DNA of 47,174 bases, from positions 1 through 47,174 of the forward strand of contig CAKQGQ010000018.1 in NCBI GenBank assembly GCA_934233735.1. The letters are read 5' to 3'. Below the pieces are notes generated by a model, which made no database searches, had not been told where the DNA came from, and saw only the letters and a list, made by a program, of their open reading frames with translations. Origin of the DNA: an uncultured Clostridia bacterium (GTDB lineage: Bacteria > Bacillota > Clostridia > Peptostreptococcales > Anaerovoracaceae). The translations under genes were made by a program, and so were the position numbers. Of this stretch, positions 33,226 through 42,171 are shown piece after piece (position 1 is the first letter of the stretch; the number at the start of each line of letters is the position of its first letter).

Positions 33226-34932
33226 TTACCGAATTGTGCTATATTTTTCGAGTTCTTCGCAAAATTTGTCCGCCCCACTCAGGTCACCCTTCCGAAGAGC
33301 CGCCTCAATACTCTGCTCAAGCTCCTGTTTTTTGCGGTCCGCTTCCAGATAAGACGAGTCAAAATACTTATCATAAACCATTTTACGGAAGTTCCTGCTG
33401 CGAATCCTCCGCACGGTATTGTCTTCAATCAGCAAAACATAGTCTGCACAGTCTGCCGCAAGGTAAAAGTCATGCGTAACCATAAAAACGGTCCCTTTAT
33501 ACTCGTTGATTGCCTTTTCCAGCGCTGCCTGCGCATATAAATCCAAGTGCGCACTCGGTTCGTCCAGTAGGAGGAGTTCTGCGCCTGAGTCTTCCAGCGC
33601 CTCAAGCTGCTTGAGATTTCGCTCGCCCCCGGAAAGACGGTCTGTACCTTCTTCCTCCGTCCGCGTGCCCGCCGCGCGGTTCGCCGTCTGTGTCCATGCA
33701 TCTTCTCCGAGCTGCGAAAAGCAAGCGTAATTTACACCGTCCGCGATTCGGATTGCCGGGTTTTCGTTCTTTACGATTTCTCTGATTAAAGTTGATTTAC
33801 CCGTTCCGTTGGCACCGATGAGCGCGGTCTTTTCGCCCTCCTTCACTTCGAAGTTGACATCGCGCAACAGGTGCTCATCAAATTTCAATTCGTAGTCTGT
33901 AAGTGCAAGTACCGTGCGTGGATTTTCGCCGTCCTCCGGCTCGCCGCCTGCTTCCACCTGCGGAAACGCAATGTGTGGCTCGCACACTTCGATGAACGGC
34001 GCCTTTATCTGCCTTGCCAGAAGCCGGTCGAGCTGCGACTGCTTGGCATTGACCGCCTGCCCGATGGTCGGATTTACCATCAGCGTCGCCCGCTTCCGCA
34101 GGATTTCCACCATTTCTTCCGTGCGCGCAATTTCCTCCTGCTCCTCGATATGCTGAATGCTCAGATTCAGTTTTTCCCTGAAAATCGCACAGCGATATTC
34201 GCTGTAAGTACCGTCAAACTCCTGCAAATCTCCGTTTTCCAAATGCAGAATTTTATTAAAACAGTGATTCAGCAGATAGCGATTATGCGTCACCGCCAGA
34301 ATCGTACCCTTAAACCCATTGATCAACCGACAAAGCCCATTCAAATTTTCAAAATCCAAAAACACATCCGGCTCGTCCAAAACCAGAAAATTCGGTGCAA
34401 GCAGCATTTCCTTCATAATCTGAAGCAGCTTGTACTCACCGCCGCTGATGTCCGAAAGCCTTGTGTTTTCAAGTGTCCCCATGCCCGCCGCATTGAGCTG
34501 CCAGCGGATCATATTTTCATAGTTGTCGCCGTCCATCGCCTCGTTTCGGTCGAGCAAAGTCTGGTACTGCGAAAGCAGGCGCTCCATATCTTCCTCGTCA
34601 TTTTCCGGATGCGCCATTTCCTCGCAAACCTTTGCAATCTCCTCCTGCAGCTCCGTAAAACGTCTGCTCAGATATTCAAACACCGTGCAGTCCTGCATTT
34701 TTTCGCGCACGCAGAACTGTCCGGCATAGCCGGTTCTGCATTCTTCATCCTTTGTAATTTTTCCGTCAAACCAGTATTTCTCGGGATTTGTCAGCATTTC
34801 GACAAGTGTCGATTTACCGCAGCCGTTGCTCCCAATCAGAGCGCAATGCTGCCCCTGTTCGATGGAAAACGAGATGTCGTTATATAAATCTTTCTCCGGA
34901 AAACCATAAGTTAGTTTTTCGACCTGAATCAT
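33226..34932 (-). CDS. ABC-F family ATPase
   Basis: 568 aa soluble protein with two ABC domains and no membrane segment. NBD1: Walker A GSNGCGKST (~34-42), signature ISGGEYK, Walker B FLVLDEPDVFLD. NBD2: Walker A GANGTGKST, signature LSGGERN, Walker B LLLLDEPSAHLD. The inter-domain linker (~255-310) is charged and helical. ABC-F proteins bind the ribosome E site and relieve stalling or protect against antibiotics. DEPDVFLD in NBD1 departs from the usual DEPTNHLD. It is 15 nt after the U32 gene, in one operon with it and the guaA-like gene. Confidence 0.9.
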   Translation of the reverse strand: MIQVEKLTYGFPEKDLYNDISFSIEQGQHCALIGSNGCGKSTLVEMLTNPEKYWFDGKITKDEECRTGYAGQFCVREKMQDCTVFEYLSRRFTELQEEIAKVCEEMAHPENDEEDMERLLSQYQTLLDRNEAMDGDNYENMIRWQLNAAGMGTLENTRLSDISGGEYKLLQIMKEMLLAPNFLVLDEPDVFLDFENLNGLCRLINGFKGTILAVTHNRYLLNHCFNKILHLENGDLQEFDGTYSEYRCAIFREKLNLSIQHIEEQEEIARTEEMVEILRKRATLMVNPTIGQAVNAKQSQLDRLLARQIKAPFIEVCEPHIAFPQVEAGGEPEDGENPRTVLALTDYELKFDEHLLRDVNFEVKEGEKTALIGANGTGKSTLIREIVKNENPAIRIADGVNYACFSQLGEDAWTQTANRAAGTRTEEEGTDRLSGGERNLKQLEALEDSGAELLLLDEPSAHLDLYAQAALEKAINEYKGTVFMVTHDFYLAADCADYVLLIEDNTVRRIRSRNFRKMVYDKYFDSSYLEADRKKQELEQSIEAALRKGDLSGADKFCEELEKYSTIR

Positions 34933-34947
34933 AGATATTTCCTCTCA

Positions 34948-37215
34948 CTAAATAATTTCTCGGTTAAAATGTCCTCTCGTGTCCGTCTCTCTGTTGAAGC
35001 AGGAGTTTTCCTCGTTTCCGTCGAGTTTTTTCTTTGCAGTCCTGATGACGCGAGAGACTTCCTCCGGCGTTTCCGTCGTGAAGTTCAGGCGGAAAGCATC
35101 CACACCTTCAATAGACGGCATTTCGTCCAAAAGGTTCAGGATTTTGCCGTTTAGAATCGTCGTCGTGCAGTCCTCGTGTGAAAGAATCGGAAAAGTTCCG
35201 TATTCATCCCTGAGTTCATAGCGGTTTTGCTTGCAGAGTCCGCACTGTCCCATCTTTTTCAAAGGACAGTATTTTGTGAACAGCAGCGGCGCCCGGCCAT
35301 AGACGATCATTTCAAGTGCCGGTGCCTGCCCATAGTCTTTCCGGTACGCCGCAATCAAATCCGCAATCTGTCTGCGGTTCAGCTCGTAAGAAAGAGTAAT
35401 GCGCTTTGCTCCCAGCTCGTGCAGCTTCCGGCAGGTCACGGAATTCACCACATTGAAAGAGTAGTCAGTGATGAACGGGTTACAGTCTTTATAATAATGC
35501 AGTCCGCCATAGCCTCCGATTAAGAGCTCGCCTTCCCTCGGTTCATATTCCATCTGGTTTCTTCTGATTATATTTTCAAAATAGATTTCCGTCAGTCCCG
35601 CCTTGCGGCAAGCTTCGTACTGCTCGCGCGTGGTGACAGAAGCCGTCAGGTATGGTGCCTGAGCCTGCACCGTATCCCTTTCGCTTGCGTCCGTCTGTAC
35701 CTCTGCCTCTACCGTTTCCGTCAGCACCCTGCGCGGCTTATTGGTTATTTTTTCCTCATATAGCCTATCTACGATTTCACGGCGTGCCTGGTTGAGTATC
35801 TTCACCGGAAGAAACGCCCCGCACTCTTCAAACTCAAGATTTTCGAGTGAGAAAACGGTGTCATTCAGCTTCGCAAGCTGTTTCTTCACTTGCTCTATCG
35901 TCGTCGGCTGGTTTTCTGCTGCTTCCAGAACTTCCTCGCTCTCATAGAAGCATCGCACACCAAGCCCCTCTGCATCAATTGTCAGCGGTGCACCCGGATA
36001 AGCATAGACTCTCAGGCTGAGCGGAAAACGTCGGAATTCCCCGTCCATGTGCTGCTCCAATTCTTTATAGAAAAGATAGTCCTTTGTCTTATATACAAGG
36101 TCGCCCTTTGCAAGCTTTTCCTTGATGCGGATATAGCAGACGCGGTCTGCGCGGTTGATTAGGTTTCCTTCCCGGTCGTAAAGTTTCACAACCGATAAGT
36201 TTACATCTTCATTATTATGGTCAACTCGTATAATGTCATTCTGGCGCAGCTCATCATGCAGCTTGATTTCATACATTCCTTTATAACTGCCACTGATTAC
36301 GCCGATTTCGTATCCGAAATTATTCGGCTTTTGAATATTGCTCAAATCCTTCGGGTCTTCGCCAAACAGATAGCCTTTCGTAAATGTACGATTAAAGGTC
36401 TTTTTCAGCTCGTCCTTTTCTTCAGCGGTCACTGTCCCGTCCAGCGCCTTGCGGTATTTCGCCACGACATTTGCCACATATGCCGGTTCCTTCATGCGCC
36501 CCTCGATTTTCAAAGAATCCAGTTCTTTCAAATCCTTGATATAATCGATGGTGTTCAAATCCTTTGTTGAGAGAAGATAGCTTGTCCCAAGCGATTTTCC
36601 GGTCGTCTTATTCAGAAGTTCATACGGCTTGCGGCAGGAACCGACGCACCGACCGCGATTTCCGCTCCGATAGCCAATCAGCCCCGACATCAGGCAGTTG
36701 CCGGAATACGACACGCACAGCGCTCCATGCACGAAAATCTCAATCGGTACCTTTGCTTCCCTGCGGATTTCCTTCGCTTTTTCGATATCCACTTCACGCG
36801 CCAGCACCACCCGCTCCGCGCCAAGCTCCTTCCAAAACAGCGTTCCGTCTAAATCGTCGATTCCCATCTGCGTCGAGCAGTGCGCTTCCATATCCGGAAA
36901 ATGCTTTACAATATAGTCAAACACTGCCATGTCCTGCACGATGACGCCATCCACGCCGATTTCATTGAGAAACGCAAGCTGTGCTCTCATATCTGAAAGT
37001 TCCTCTTCAAACACAATGGTATTCATCGTGACAAATACCTTTACCTCCCGCAGATGTGCATAGCTGACCGCCTCCGGCAGCGTTGTCTCATCAAAATTGC
37101 AAGAGTATGCCCGTGCGCCGAATTTCTGCATGCCAAGATAGACCGCGTCGCATCCGTTTGCGATCGCGGTCTTCAGTGCCTCCATATTTCCTGCCGGAGC
37201 CAGTAATTCCGTCAT
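34948..37215 (-). CDS. U32 family protein, RlhA-like (RNA hydroxylation)
   Basis: 755 aa. The N-terminal U32 barrel begins MTELLAPAGNMEALKTAI, and the family signature EIFVHGALCVSYSGNCLMS (~157-175) is followed by GNRGRCVGSCRKPY, supplying the four Cys of an Fe-S site. A C-terminal extension with a second barrel-like part (PALEMIVYGRAPLLFTKYCPLKK) resembles U32 proteins with DUF3656, such as RlhA, which hydroxylates a 23S rRNA cytidine with prephenate. The older label is peptidase U32/collagenase-like. RBS AGGAGG. 13 nt after the guaA-like gene. Confidence 0.88.
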   Translation of the reverse strand: MTELLAPAGNMEALKTAIANGCDAVYLGMQKFGARAYSCNFDETTLPEAVSYAHLREVKVFVTMNTIVFEEELSDMRAQLAFLNEIGVDGVIVQDMAVFDYIVKHFPDMEAHCSTQMGIDDLDGTLFWKELGAERVVLAREVDIEKAKEIRREAKVPIEIFVHGALCVSYSGNCLMSGLIGYRSGNRGRCVGSCRKPYELLNKTTGKSLGTSYLLSTKDLNTIDYIKDLKELDSLKIEGRMKEPAYVANVVAKYRKALDGTVTAEEKDELKKTFNRTFTKGYLFGEDPKDLSNIQKPNNFGYEIGVISGSYKGMYEIKLHDELRQNDIIRVDHNNEDVNLSVVKLYDREGNLINRADRVCYIRIKEKLAKGDLVYKTKDYLFYKELEQHMDGEFRRFPLSLRVYAYPGAPLTIDAEGLGVRCFYESEEVLEAAENQPTTIEQVKKQLAKLNDTVFSLENLEFEECGAFLPVKILNQARREIVDRLYEEKITNKPRRVLTETVEAEVQTDASERDTVQAQAPYLTASVTTREQYEACRKAGLTEIYFENIIRRNQMEYEPREGELLIGGYGGLHYYKDCNPFITDYSFNVVNSVTCRKLHELGAKRITLSYELNRRQIADLIAAYRKDYGQAPALEMIVYGRAPLLFTKYCPLKKMGQCGLCKQNRYELRDEYGTFPILSHEDCTTTILNGKILNLLDEMPSIEGVDAFRLNFTTETPEEVSRVIRTAKKKLDGNEENSCFNRETDTRGHFNREII

Positions 37216-37228
37216 GCGTTCCTCCTAT

Positions 37229-38203
37229 TTACTCCCACTCTATTGTGGATGTCGGCTTGTCTGAAATGTCCCAAAGCACTCTGTTTACACCCGGAACTTC
37301 CGCAATAATTCTGTCACGAATTGTGCTGAGTACACTGAACGGAATTTCAACGGATTTTGCGGTTACAGCATCTACCGTATCGATAGCGCGGATAATTGCC
37401 GCCCATCCCATGTATCTCTTTCCATCCTTAACACCTGTTGACTTAAGATCCGGAATCGCAACAAAATACTGCCACGGTGTCGGATTCAGCTTGCCGATTT
37501 CCTCTCTTACAATTGCATCTGCTTCTCTTACCGCTTCAAGTCTGTCTCTTGTAATTGCGCCTGTGCATCTCACGCCAAGACCCGGTCCCGGGAATGGCTG
37601 TCTGTAAACCATGCCGTCAGGGAGTCCGAGCTCCTTGCCTACAACGCGAACTTCATCCTTATACAGCAGTTTTACCGGTTCTACCAGTTCAAACTGCATA
37701 TCTTCCGGAAGTCCTCCCACATTGTGATGCGCCTTTACGCCGTCACTCTCAAGAATGTCAGGGTAGATGGTTCCCTGTGCAAGGAATTCAATTCCTTCCA
37801 GCTTGCGCGCTTCCTCTTCAAACACGCGAATAAATTCCGCGCCGATAATCTTTCTCTTCTTTTCCGGTTCTTCCACTCCCGCAAGCTTGTCAAGGAAGCG
37901 GTCCACAGCATCCACATAAATCAGATTTGCGTTCATCTGATTGCGGAATACCTCGATAACCTGTTCCGGCTCACCTTTGCGAAGCAGACCGTGATTTACA
38001 TGTACGCATACGAGCTGCTGCCCGATTGCTTTAATCAAAAGTGCGGCTACAACCGATGAGTCTACACCGCCGGACAGTGCCAAAAGCACCTTTTTATCTC
38101 CTACCTGCGCGCGAATTGCCGCAACCTGCTCTTCGATAAATGCCTCAGCCAGTGCCGGGGTTGTAATTCTTTCCATAGTTTCTGGGCGTTTGTTGTTATC
38201 CAT
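37229..38203 (-). CDS. GMP synthetase ATP-PPase subunit (GuaA lacking the glutaminase domain)
   Basis: 324 aa, the C-terminal half of a normal ~510-aa GuaA. PP-loop LSGGVDSSVVA (~43-53), the GuaA motifs QGTIYPDILES, HHNVGGLPEDMQ and FPGPGLGVRC, and the dimerisation domain ending KPTSTIEWE. It aminates XMP to GMP. With no glutamine amidotransferase domain it needs ammonia or a separate GATase subunit, and none is seen nearby. RBS GGAGG before the ATG makes this a genuine start, not a truncation. The end of a second guaA lies at 47085. Confidence 0.9.
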   Translation of the reverse strand: MDNNKRPETMERITTPALAEAFIEEQVAAIRAQVGDKKVLLALSGGVDSSVVAALLIKAIGQQLVCVHVNHGLLRKGEPEQVIEVFRNQMNANLIYVDAVDRFLDKLAGVEEPEKKRKIIGAEFIRVFEEEARKLEGIEFLAQGTIYPDILESDGVKAHHNVGGLPEDMQFELVEPVKLLYKDEVRVVGKELGLPDGMVYRQPFPGPGLGVRCTGAITRDRLEAVREADAIVREEIGKLNPTPWQYFVAIPDLKSTGVKDGKRYMGWAAIIRAIDTVDAVTAKSVEIPFSVLSTIRDRIIAEVPGVNRVLWDISDKPTSTIEWE

Positions 38204-38520
38204 TTTTTCCTCCGTATTATATATAATCTTTTTAATTTATAATTTTATTTATGTGATTTATGTGTACGAAATTTATGCAGGATGAAACCGAACTTCCCCC
38301 GCAAAAAAGTTTTCCCCGCAGCCTTCGAACAGCTATTAAATCATTTGCATTCTTGTCACTGAACATAAACCATAAATAATAACATAAGAATAACCAATGA
38401 CTTTCACTTTGAACCTTTGCTTATCAATCAACTGCAAGTTTTGTCCAAAAGCCGTAGACGGAAGGGCATTATAACCGTATATCCGTTTGCCTTTTTATAA
38501 TATTAGGGGCAGGGCCGCTC
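38204..38520. other. Leader/intergenic region upstream of the guaA-like gene
   Basis: 317 bp, strongly AT-rich next to the gene. I looked for a purine riboswitch, because guaA genes often carry one, and could not match the conserved TATGG, TCTACC and CCGTAAA elements. A GC-rich patch near 38295-38330 has the direct repeat CCCCGCA. No ORF or clear terminator was found. Confidence 0.5.
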
Positions 38521-39030
38521 TCAATCCGGTATTTCGAAGCTAACCGTCGAATTTACCCGGTCAAGTGCAAGCTGCACCTGCGTCAGTCTTTCGGAAACTT
38601 CTTTCAGTTCTCTCTTCGCATCTTCAATCTCGTAATTTGCATAGATATAATTCACAATCGGTGACGAACTGAGATATGGGCTCATATCTCTTTCCTTTGG
38701 CAGCCTTCGTGCCATCTCCGCGAGTATGTCCTTACGGTAGGAAAGCTGAGGAATATATATGAGAACTTGATCTATCGTCATCTCTATTTCCGGAATAACA
38801 GTTGTCGCGTTGAAAATATTCAATTCATGCTTAACCTGCCGGATTCTTTCCTCGAGCTTGTCAAGCGTCCGCAATGCTTCCGTCAAGTTGAACTCCGGTC
38901 TCACCGTCTCCGGATCTTCACCCATTGCTGCCGGAAAAGTCGATTTTTTAATAATCTCAGTCGCGAGTGCCGAGCGCTGCTCGTTCAGGCTTTTAATGAG
39001 TTTTGCTGCCTCTGCCGATGTGTATTTCAT
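38521..39030 (-). CDS. Uncharacterised coiled-coil protein
   Basis: 169 aa soluble protein. N-terminal helix MKYTSAEAAKLIKSLNEQRS; a conserved-looking middle with GEDPETVRPEFN and DKLEERIRQVKHELNIFNATT; a C-terminal coiled coil ~130-160. The run from start to NIFNATT looks like a known Firmicutes family, but I cannot name it. RBS AGGAGG 6 nt before the ATG lies in the end of the preceding broken frame, with a TGA/ATG overlap, so it belongs to the same transcript as the dpnA/dpnM-like methylases. Its role there is unclear. Confidence 0.75.
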   Translation of the reverse strand: MKYTSAEAAKLIKSLNEQRSALATEIIKKSTFPAAMGEDPETVRPEFNLTEALRTLDKLEERIRQVKHELNIFNATTVIPEIEMTIDQVLIYIPQLSYRKDILAEMARRLPKERDMSPYLSSSPIVNYIYANYEIEDAKRELKEVSERLTQVQLALDRVNSTVSFEIPD

Positions 39031-39303
39031 TTGTGGACCTCCTGTTTAAATATTCTTTTCATTACTCCATTTTCCATATCATCAATGCTGTAAATATACT
39101 CCATAACATCAAAGGTTTCTTCAAGGTTGTGGCGGGCACTTGTCCAGCCTTTTCCGCATAAATATCTTGTATTGCTCCGCGCTGTAGTTCATATCACTAA
39201 AGTCATAAAGAAACGCGCCCTCATCGTCCTGTGCATAAATCTCATTTCCCCGTACCGCGAGCAGCAAAGGGATGCATGATAAGCTAAAATCCCTATTCTT
39301 CAT
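39027..39303 (-). pseudogene. Small gene downstream of the methylases, apparently frameshifted
   Basis: The frame starting at 39303 (GGAG upstream, 11-nt overlap with the methylase end) encodes 60 aa and stops at 39121 after KRLDKCPPQP. Reading on in the frame reached by skipping one base near 39138 gives ARHNLEETFDVMEYIYS...MKRIFKQEVHK, stopping at 39027, where it overlaps the next start by ATGA. The coupling at both ends suggests one original gene of ~92 aa with a 1-base insertion. Alternatively it is a true 60-aa gene and the rest is chance. No function recognised. Confidence 0.5.
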
Positions 39304-40096
39304 TTTCAAGTTTCTCCATCCTTCTCTTACTGAGCTCCAAAAATTCTTCGCAAATATCAATTCCCACAAACGAGCATCCGTTTTTCAACGCCGCTACACC
39401 TGTAGTCCCTGACCCGCAAAACGGATCAAGCACGACATATCCGGGCTCTGCGGACGCCTGCATGATTCTTTCAAGTAAATACTCCGGTTTCTGCGTAGGA
39501 TGCTTTCCCTCTGTTTTTTCAGATGGCTTCGTAAGCGTCCCTGTCCACACATCCTTCATCTGCTTTCCGCCACTCAATTCCTTCATTTTCTGATAATTGA
39601 AAAAATGCTTTGCCTTTTTTTCATCTTTTTTAGCCCATAAGATCGTTTCCGTAGAATGGGTAAAGCATCGGCACCCCAAATTAGGCGGAGGATTTGTCTT
39701 TTGCCAGGTTATATTGTTTATTACCTTAAACCCTTCCTGCTCCAGTGCCATTCCAATTGAATATATATTGTGCAGCGTGCCGGATATCCAAATCGTGCCG
39801 CTCGGTTTCAGCACTTTTTTACATAAGCGAATCCATTTTCGATTGAACTTATGCTTTGCGTCGATTGTCGTTGCCACTTCTGAGAGCTTGTCCCATTCGC
39901 CTTTGTTTACGGAAACCATTTTACCACCTTGGCAGGTCACCCCGCCATTGCTCAAAAAATACGGTGGATCTGCAAATATCAAGTCCACAGACTCCGGTTT
40001 CATTTTGGTCAGGATTTTCATTGCATCTCCCGATATGAGCTGCACCTTTTCTGTTCCGAAATACACCGGAACCTTTTTCAAAAATAAATTATCCAT
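39293..40096 (-). CDS. DpnA-like adenine methyltransferase (M.DpnIIB type, GATC)
   Basis: 267 aa beta-class amino-methyltransferase. The catalytic motif DPPY (D43-Y46) comes first, in FADPPYFLSNGG...GGKMVSVNKGEWDK, and the SAM motif DPFCGSGTTGVAAL near the C-terminus. This order and these exact strings match DpnA of the DpnII system, which methylates adenine in GATC, including on single-stranded DNA. It follows the DpnM-like gene by 13 nt. No DpnB-type nuclease follows it; the nuclease of the locus is instead the divergent MutH-like gene. Confidence 0.88.
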   Translation of the reverse strand: MDNLFLKKVPVYFGTEKVQLISGDAMKILTKMKPESVDLIFADPPYFLSNGGVTCQGGKMVSVNKGEWDKLSEVATTIDAKHKFNRKWIRLCKKVLKPSGTIWISGTLHNIYSIGMALEQEGFKVINNITWQKTNPPPNLGCRCFTHSTETILWAKKDEKKAKHFFNYQKMKELSGGKQMKDVWTGTLTKPSEKTEGKHPTQKPEYLLERIMQASAEPGYVVLDPFCGSGTTGVAALKNGCSFVGIDICEEFLELSKRRMEKLENEE

Positions 40097-40109
40097 TATG
40101 CCCGCTCCA

Positions 40110-40943
40110 TTAGTAATTGCATATTATCACTTCTTTGCCGACCCTGTTGGATGCGTCTGCGTTAATCATTCTTTTTACATCCACAACATCTATTTTGTAT
40201 CCTTTTCCGCCATACAAGCCGTTAATGAAATCGGTATTATGGTTTGTCAGCATACAGAAGCAGCCTCTGTCCGTTAATTCGTCAAAAAGTTTTGCTAAAC
40301 GCTTATGACTTTCAACATCGAAGCCCTCTTTTGTATACGATTCAAAGGATGTCGGGTTCAGCGGTGCATATGGACTGTCAATAAAAACGAAGTCGCCTTT
40401 TTGAGTTGTTTGGCACGTCGCTTCAAAATCTCCGTCCGTGATTGTCACGCCCTGCAAACGTTCCGATACCGCATAAATCAACTCTTCCTCGACCGAAGCC
40501 GCGCGACTGTTATTATACGGCACGTTGAAAAGCCCTTTGCCGTTCACGCGATACAGTCCATTGAAGCAATGCTTATTAAGAAACACAAATAATGCCGCAA
40601 GCTCTGTATCAAACTCCTCACGCATTAATTTGTCATTGTAATGCTCCCTGAGCGCATAGTAATATTTTTTTCCGTCTTCGCCCATATCTGCATCTAACTT
40701 GTTAATGCAGCTTAAAAAGTCCTTCGGTGAATTGCAAATCCGGAGATACGCATTAATCAACGCTCTATTTATATCATTTATCAATGCCCTTTTAGGCTTC
40801 AGCTCAAAAAAAACTGCGCCGCCACCCACAAAAGGCTCGAAGTAGTTATTATATTTTTCAGGCATTCGCTCCTTTATCTGCGAAAGAAGCTGGCGTTTTC
40901 CGCCCGCCCATTTCACGAAAGGCGCGCACTTCGAATGTGTCAT
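40110..40943 (-). CDS. DpnM/Dam-like adenine methyltransferase (GATC), motif IV DSPY
   Basis: 277 aa D12-class (alpha) methyltransferase, the same length as DpnM. Motif X/I: PFVKWAGGKRQLL and YFEPFVGGGAVFFEL. Motif IV here reads DSPY (189-192) where nearly all relatives have DPPY. The following APLNPTSFESYTKEGF matches the DpnM block. Expected role: N6-methylation of GATC to protect against the cognate nuclease. Ser190 is coded AGT, two changes from a Pro codon, so it is an established difference rather than a single mutation. RBS AGAGG. Confidence 0.88.
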   Translation of the reverse strand: MTHSKCAPFVKWAGGKRQLLSQIKERMPEKYNNYFEPFVGGGAVFFELKPKRALINDINRALINAYLRICNSPKDFLSCINKLDADMGEDGKKYYYALREHYNDKLMREEFDTELAALFVFLNKHCFNGLYRVNGKGLFNVPYNNSRAASVEEELIYAVSERLQGVTITDGDFEATCQTTQKGDFVFIDSPYAPLNPTSFESYTKEGFDVESHKRLAKLFDELTDRGCFCMLTNHNTDFINGLYGGKGYKIDVVDVKRMINADASNRVGKEVIICNY

Positions 40944-41048
40944 TTTATTCCTCTTCTCTATCCTTACGGATTATTTGATTTCATACAATTTAATTATACT
41001 TGCAAAAGCCGCAAATAACAACTTAAACTTTCCTCCTGCGAGACAAGA

Positions 41049-41765
41049 TTACTTCTGAAAAACAAAAATATATTCATGCGCCAGAAGCAAAAAATCCTTT
41101 GTCTTTCCTTTCCAATACGGTGTCGAACGACAATTATGCTGCTCCTTTATTATGATTTCTTTATTCTTAAATCCTGCTCCTAAAAATGCCTCCATTGTTC
41201 GGAAGCCAAGCGGAATTACACATCCTTTTTTTCGAATATCCCCCATCATTACCGCGCACTTTTTCCCATGCTTCAGAACGCGATATGCCTCCGCCGCAAC
41301 CTTTTCCATGCTCTCCAAAAATGCCTTTACATTCAGCAGAGAAAGGTCTCCTTCAATTCCGTCGCTATACTTAATGATATCTGCATATGGAGGATGTGTG
41401 CATACGAAGTCAATCCCCTCATCCTTCAGTAGCGATAAGTTGGCAGCGTCCGCTCTTCTGACAATCATCATGGAATCACTATTCCTCGCAAATTCCAAAT
41501 TTTTCTCCGTGAGTTTAACTGCCTGCGGATTAATATCCACGCCGACTGCATTGCGATTCAGCAGTTTTGCTTCAATCAATGTCGTTCCGCTCCCCATAAA
41601 TTGGTCCAAAACCCAGTCCCCCGGATTCGTATATCGAAGAATTAAATTTCGCGGCACATAAGGCGACCAGTTCCCCCGATAGTCTCCTGAATGCGTCGCC
41701 CAGCTTCCCCTCTCTTTAAACGACCAGATTGTGGTTTCCTCCAGCTTAAAATCATTTAAATCCAT
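41049..41765 (-). CDS. DNA methyltransferase with THPPY motif (N4-cytosine or N6-adenine)
   Basis: 238 aa from the ATG at 41765 (AGAGG 5 nt upstream); the GTG at 41771 overlaps the RBS. The SAM motif VLDQFMGSGTT (~52-62) precedes catalytic THPPYADIIKYSDG (~116), the order FxGxG then PPY. Related proteins are small type II methylases. It is the gene nearest to the divergent controller and nuclease genes, so it could be their cognate methylase, with the DpnM/DpnA pair beyond. Target site unknown. Confidence 0.82.
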   Translation of the reverse strand: MDLNDFKLEETTIWSFKERGSWATHSGDYRGNWSPYVPRNLILRYTNPGDWVLDQFMGSGTTLIEAKLLNRNAVGVDINPQAVKLTEKNLEFARNSDSMMIVRRADAANLSLLKDEGIDFVCTHPPYADIIKYSDGIEGDLSLLNVKAFLESMEKVAAEAYRVLKHGKKCAVMMGDIRKKGCVIPLGFRTMEAFLGAGFKNKEIIIKEQHNCRSTPYWKGKTKDFLLLAHEYIFVFQK

Positions 41766-41848
41766 ATACACCTCTTTTAGCCTTTAATGTATTTTATTTA
41801 CATTATTCTATCACGATCCCGCGCAAAAGGGAAGTGCAAAAAGTTTAT

Positions 41849-41908
41849 TTCACTATAAGTGAATTTCTTATTGCGAATTCGCATGGCATAATATTCACAA
41901 ATAGTGAA
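41849..41908. promoter_or_regulatory. Two controller-protein operators in the R-M divergent promoter region
   Basis: TTCACTATAAGTGAA (41849-41863, perfect palindrome) and TTCACAAATAGTGAA (41894-41908, same arms). Their centres are 45 bp apart. Between them is the 12-bp palindrome TGCGAATTCGCA (41872-41883). They lie between the divergent methylase and controller genes, the usual place for C-protein boxes. Confidence 0.75.
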
Positions 41909-41931
41909 ATCTCATGTAAGTAGGAGGCATT

Positions 41932-42171
41932 ATGTTTTTTAAAGATGATTTTGAACTTTACCGTACAATCGGTCAAAATATAAAATTTTATCGTGAAAAA
42001 GCGCATTTGACACAGCAAGAACTTGCTGAAGCTGCAAAACTCAGCCTCAGCTATATTTCCAAAATCGAAGCAAATGGCTGCAATAAGAGTATGTCGATTT
42101 CCGCGTTAAATCAGATTGCGAATGCGCTAAAGATCGAAATCTCAAATTTTTTGAAAGGAGAAGAATTATGA
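41932..42171 (+). CDS. Controller (C) protein, XRE-type HTH
   Basis: 79 aa, the size of R-M controller proteins. A single XRE/Cro helix-turn-helix: NIKFYREKAHLTQQELAEAAKLSLSYISKIEANG. RBS AGGAGG. Its stop overlaps the start of the nuclease gene (ATGA), so the two are translated together. It should bind the TTCAC/GTGAA sites just upstream and delay nuclease expression until methylation is complete, the known role of C proteins. Confidence 0.9.
   Translation: MFFKDDFELYRTIGQNIKFYREKAHLTQQELAEAAKLSLSYISKIEANGCNKSMSISALNQIANALKIEISNFLKGEEL

Noticed and set aside
33871..34887. 338-aa open frame antisense to the ABC-F gene
   Set aside because: Shadow of a well-supported gene; low-complexity His/Gln/Arg-rich translation, no RBS, no domain.
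38204..38520. Purine (guanine) riboswitch before the guaA-like gene
   Set aside because: None of the conserved junction or loop motifs could be aligned; only a CTAC fragment is present.
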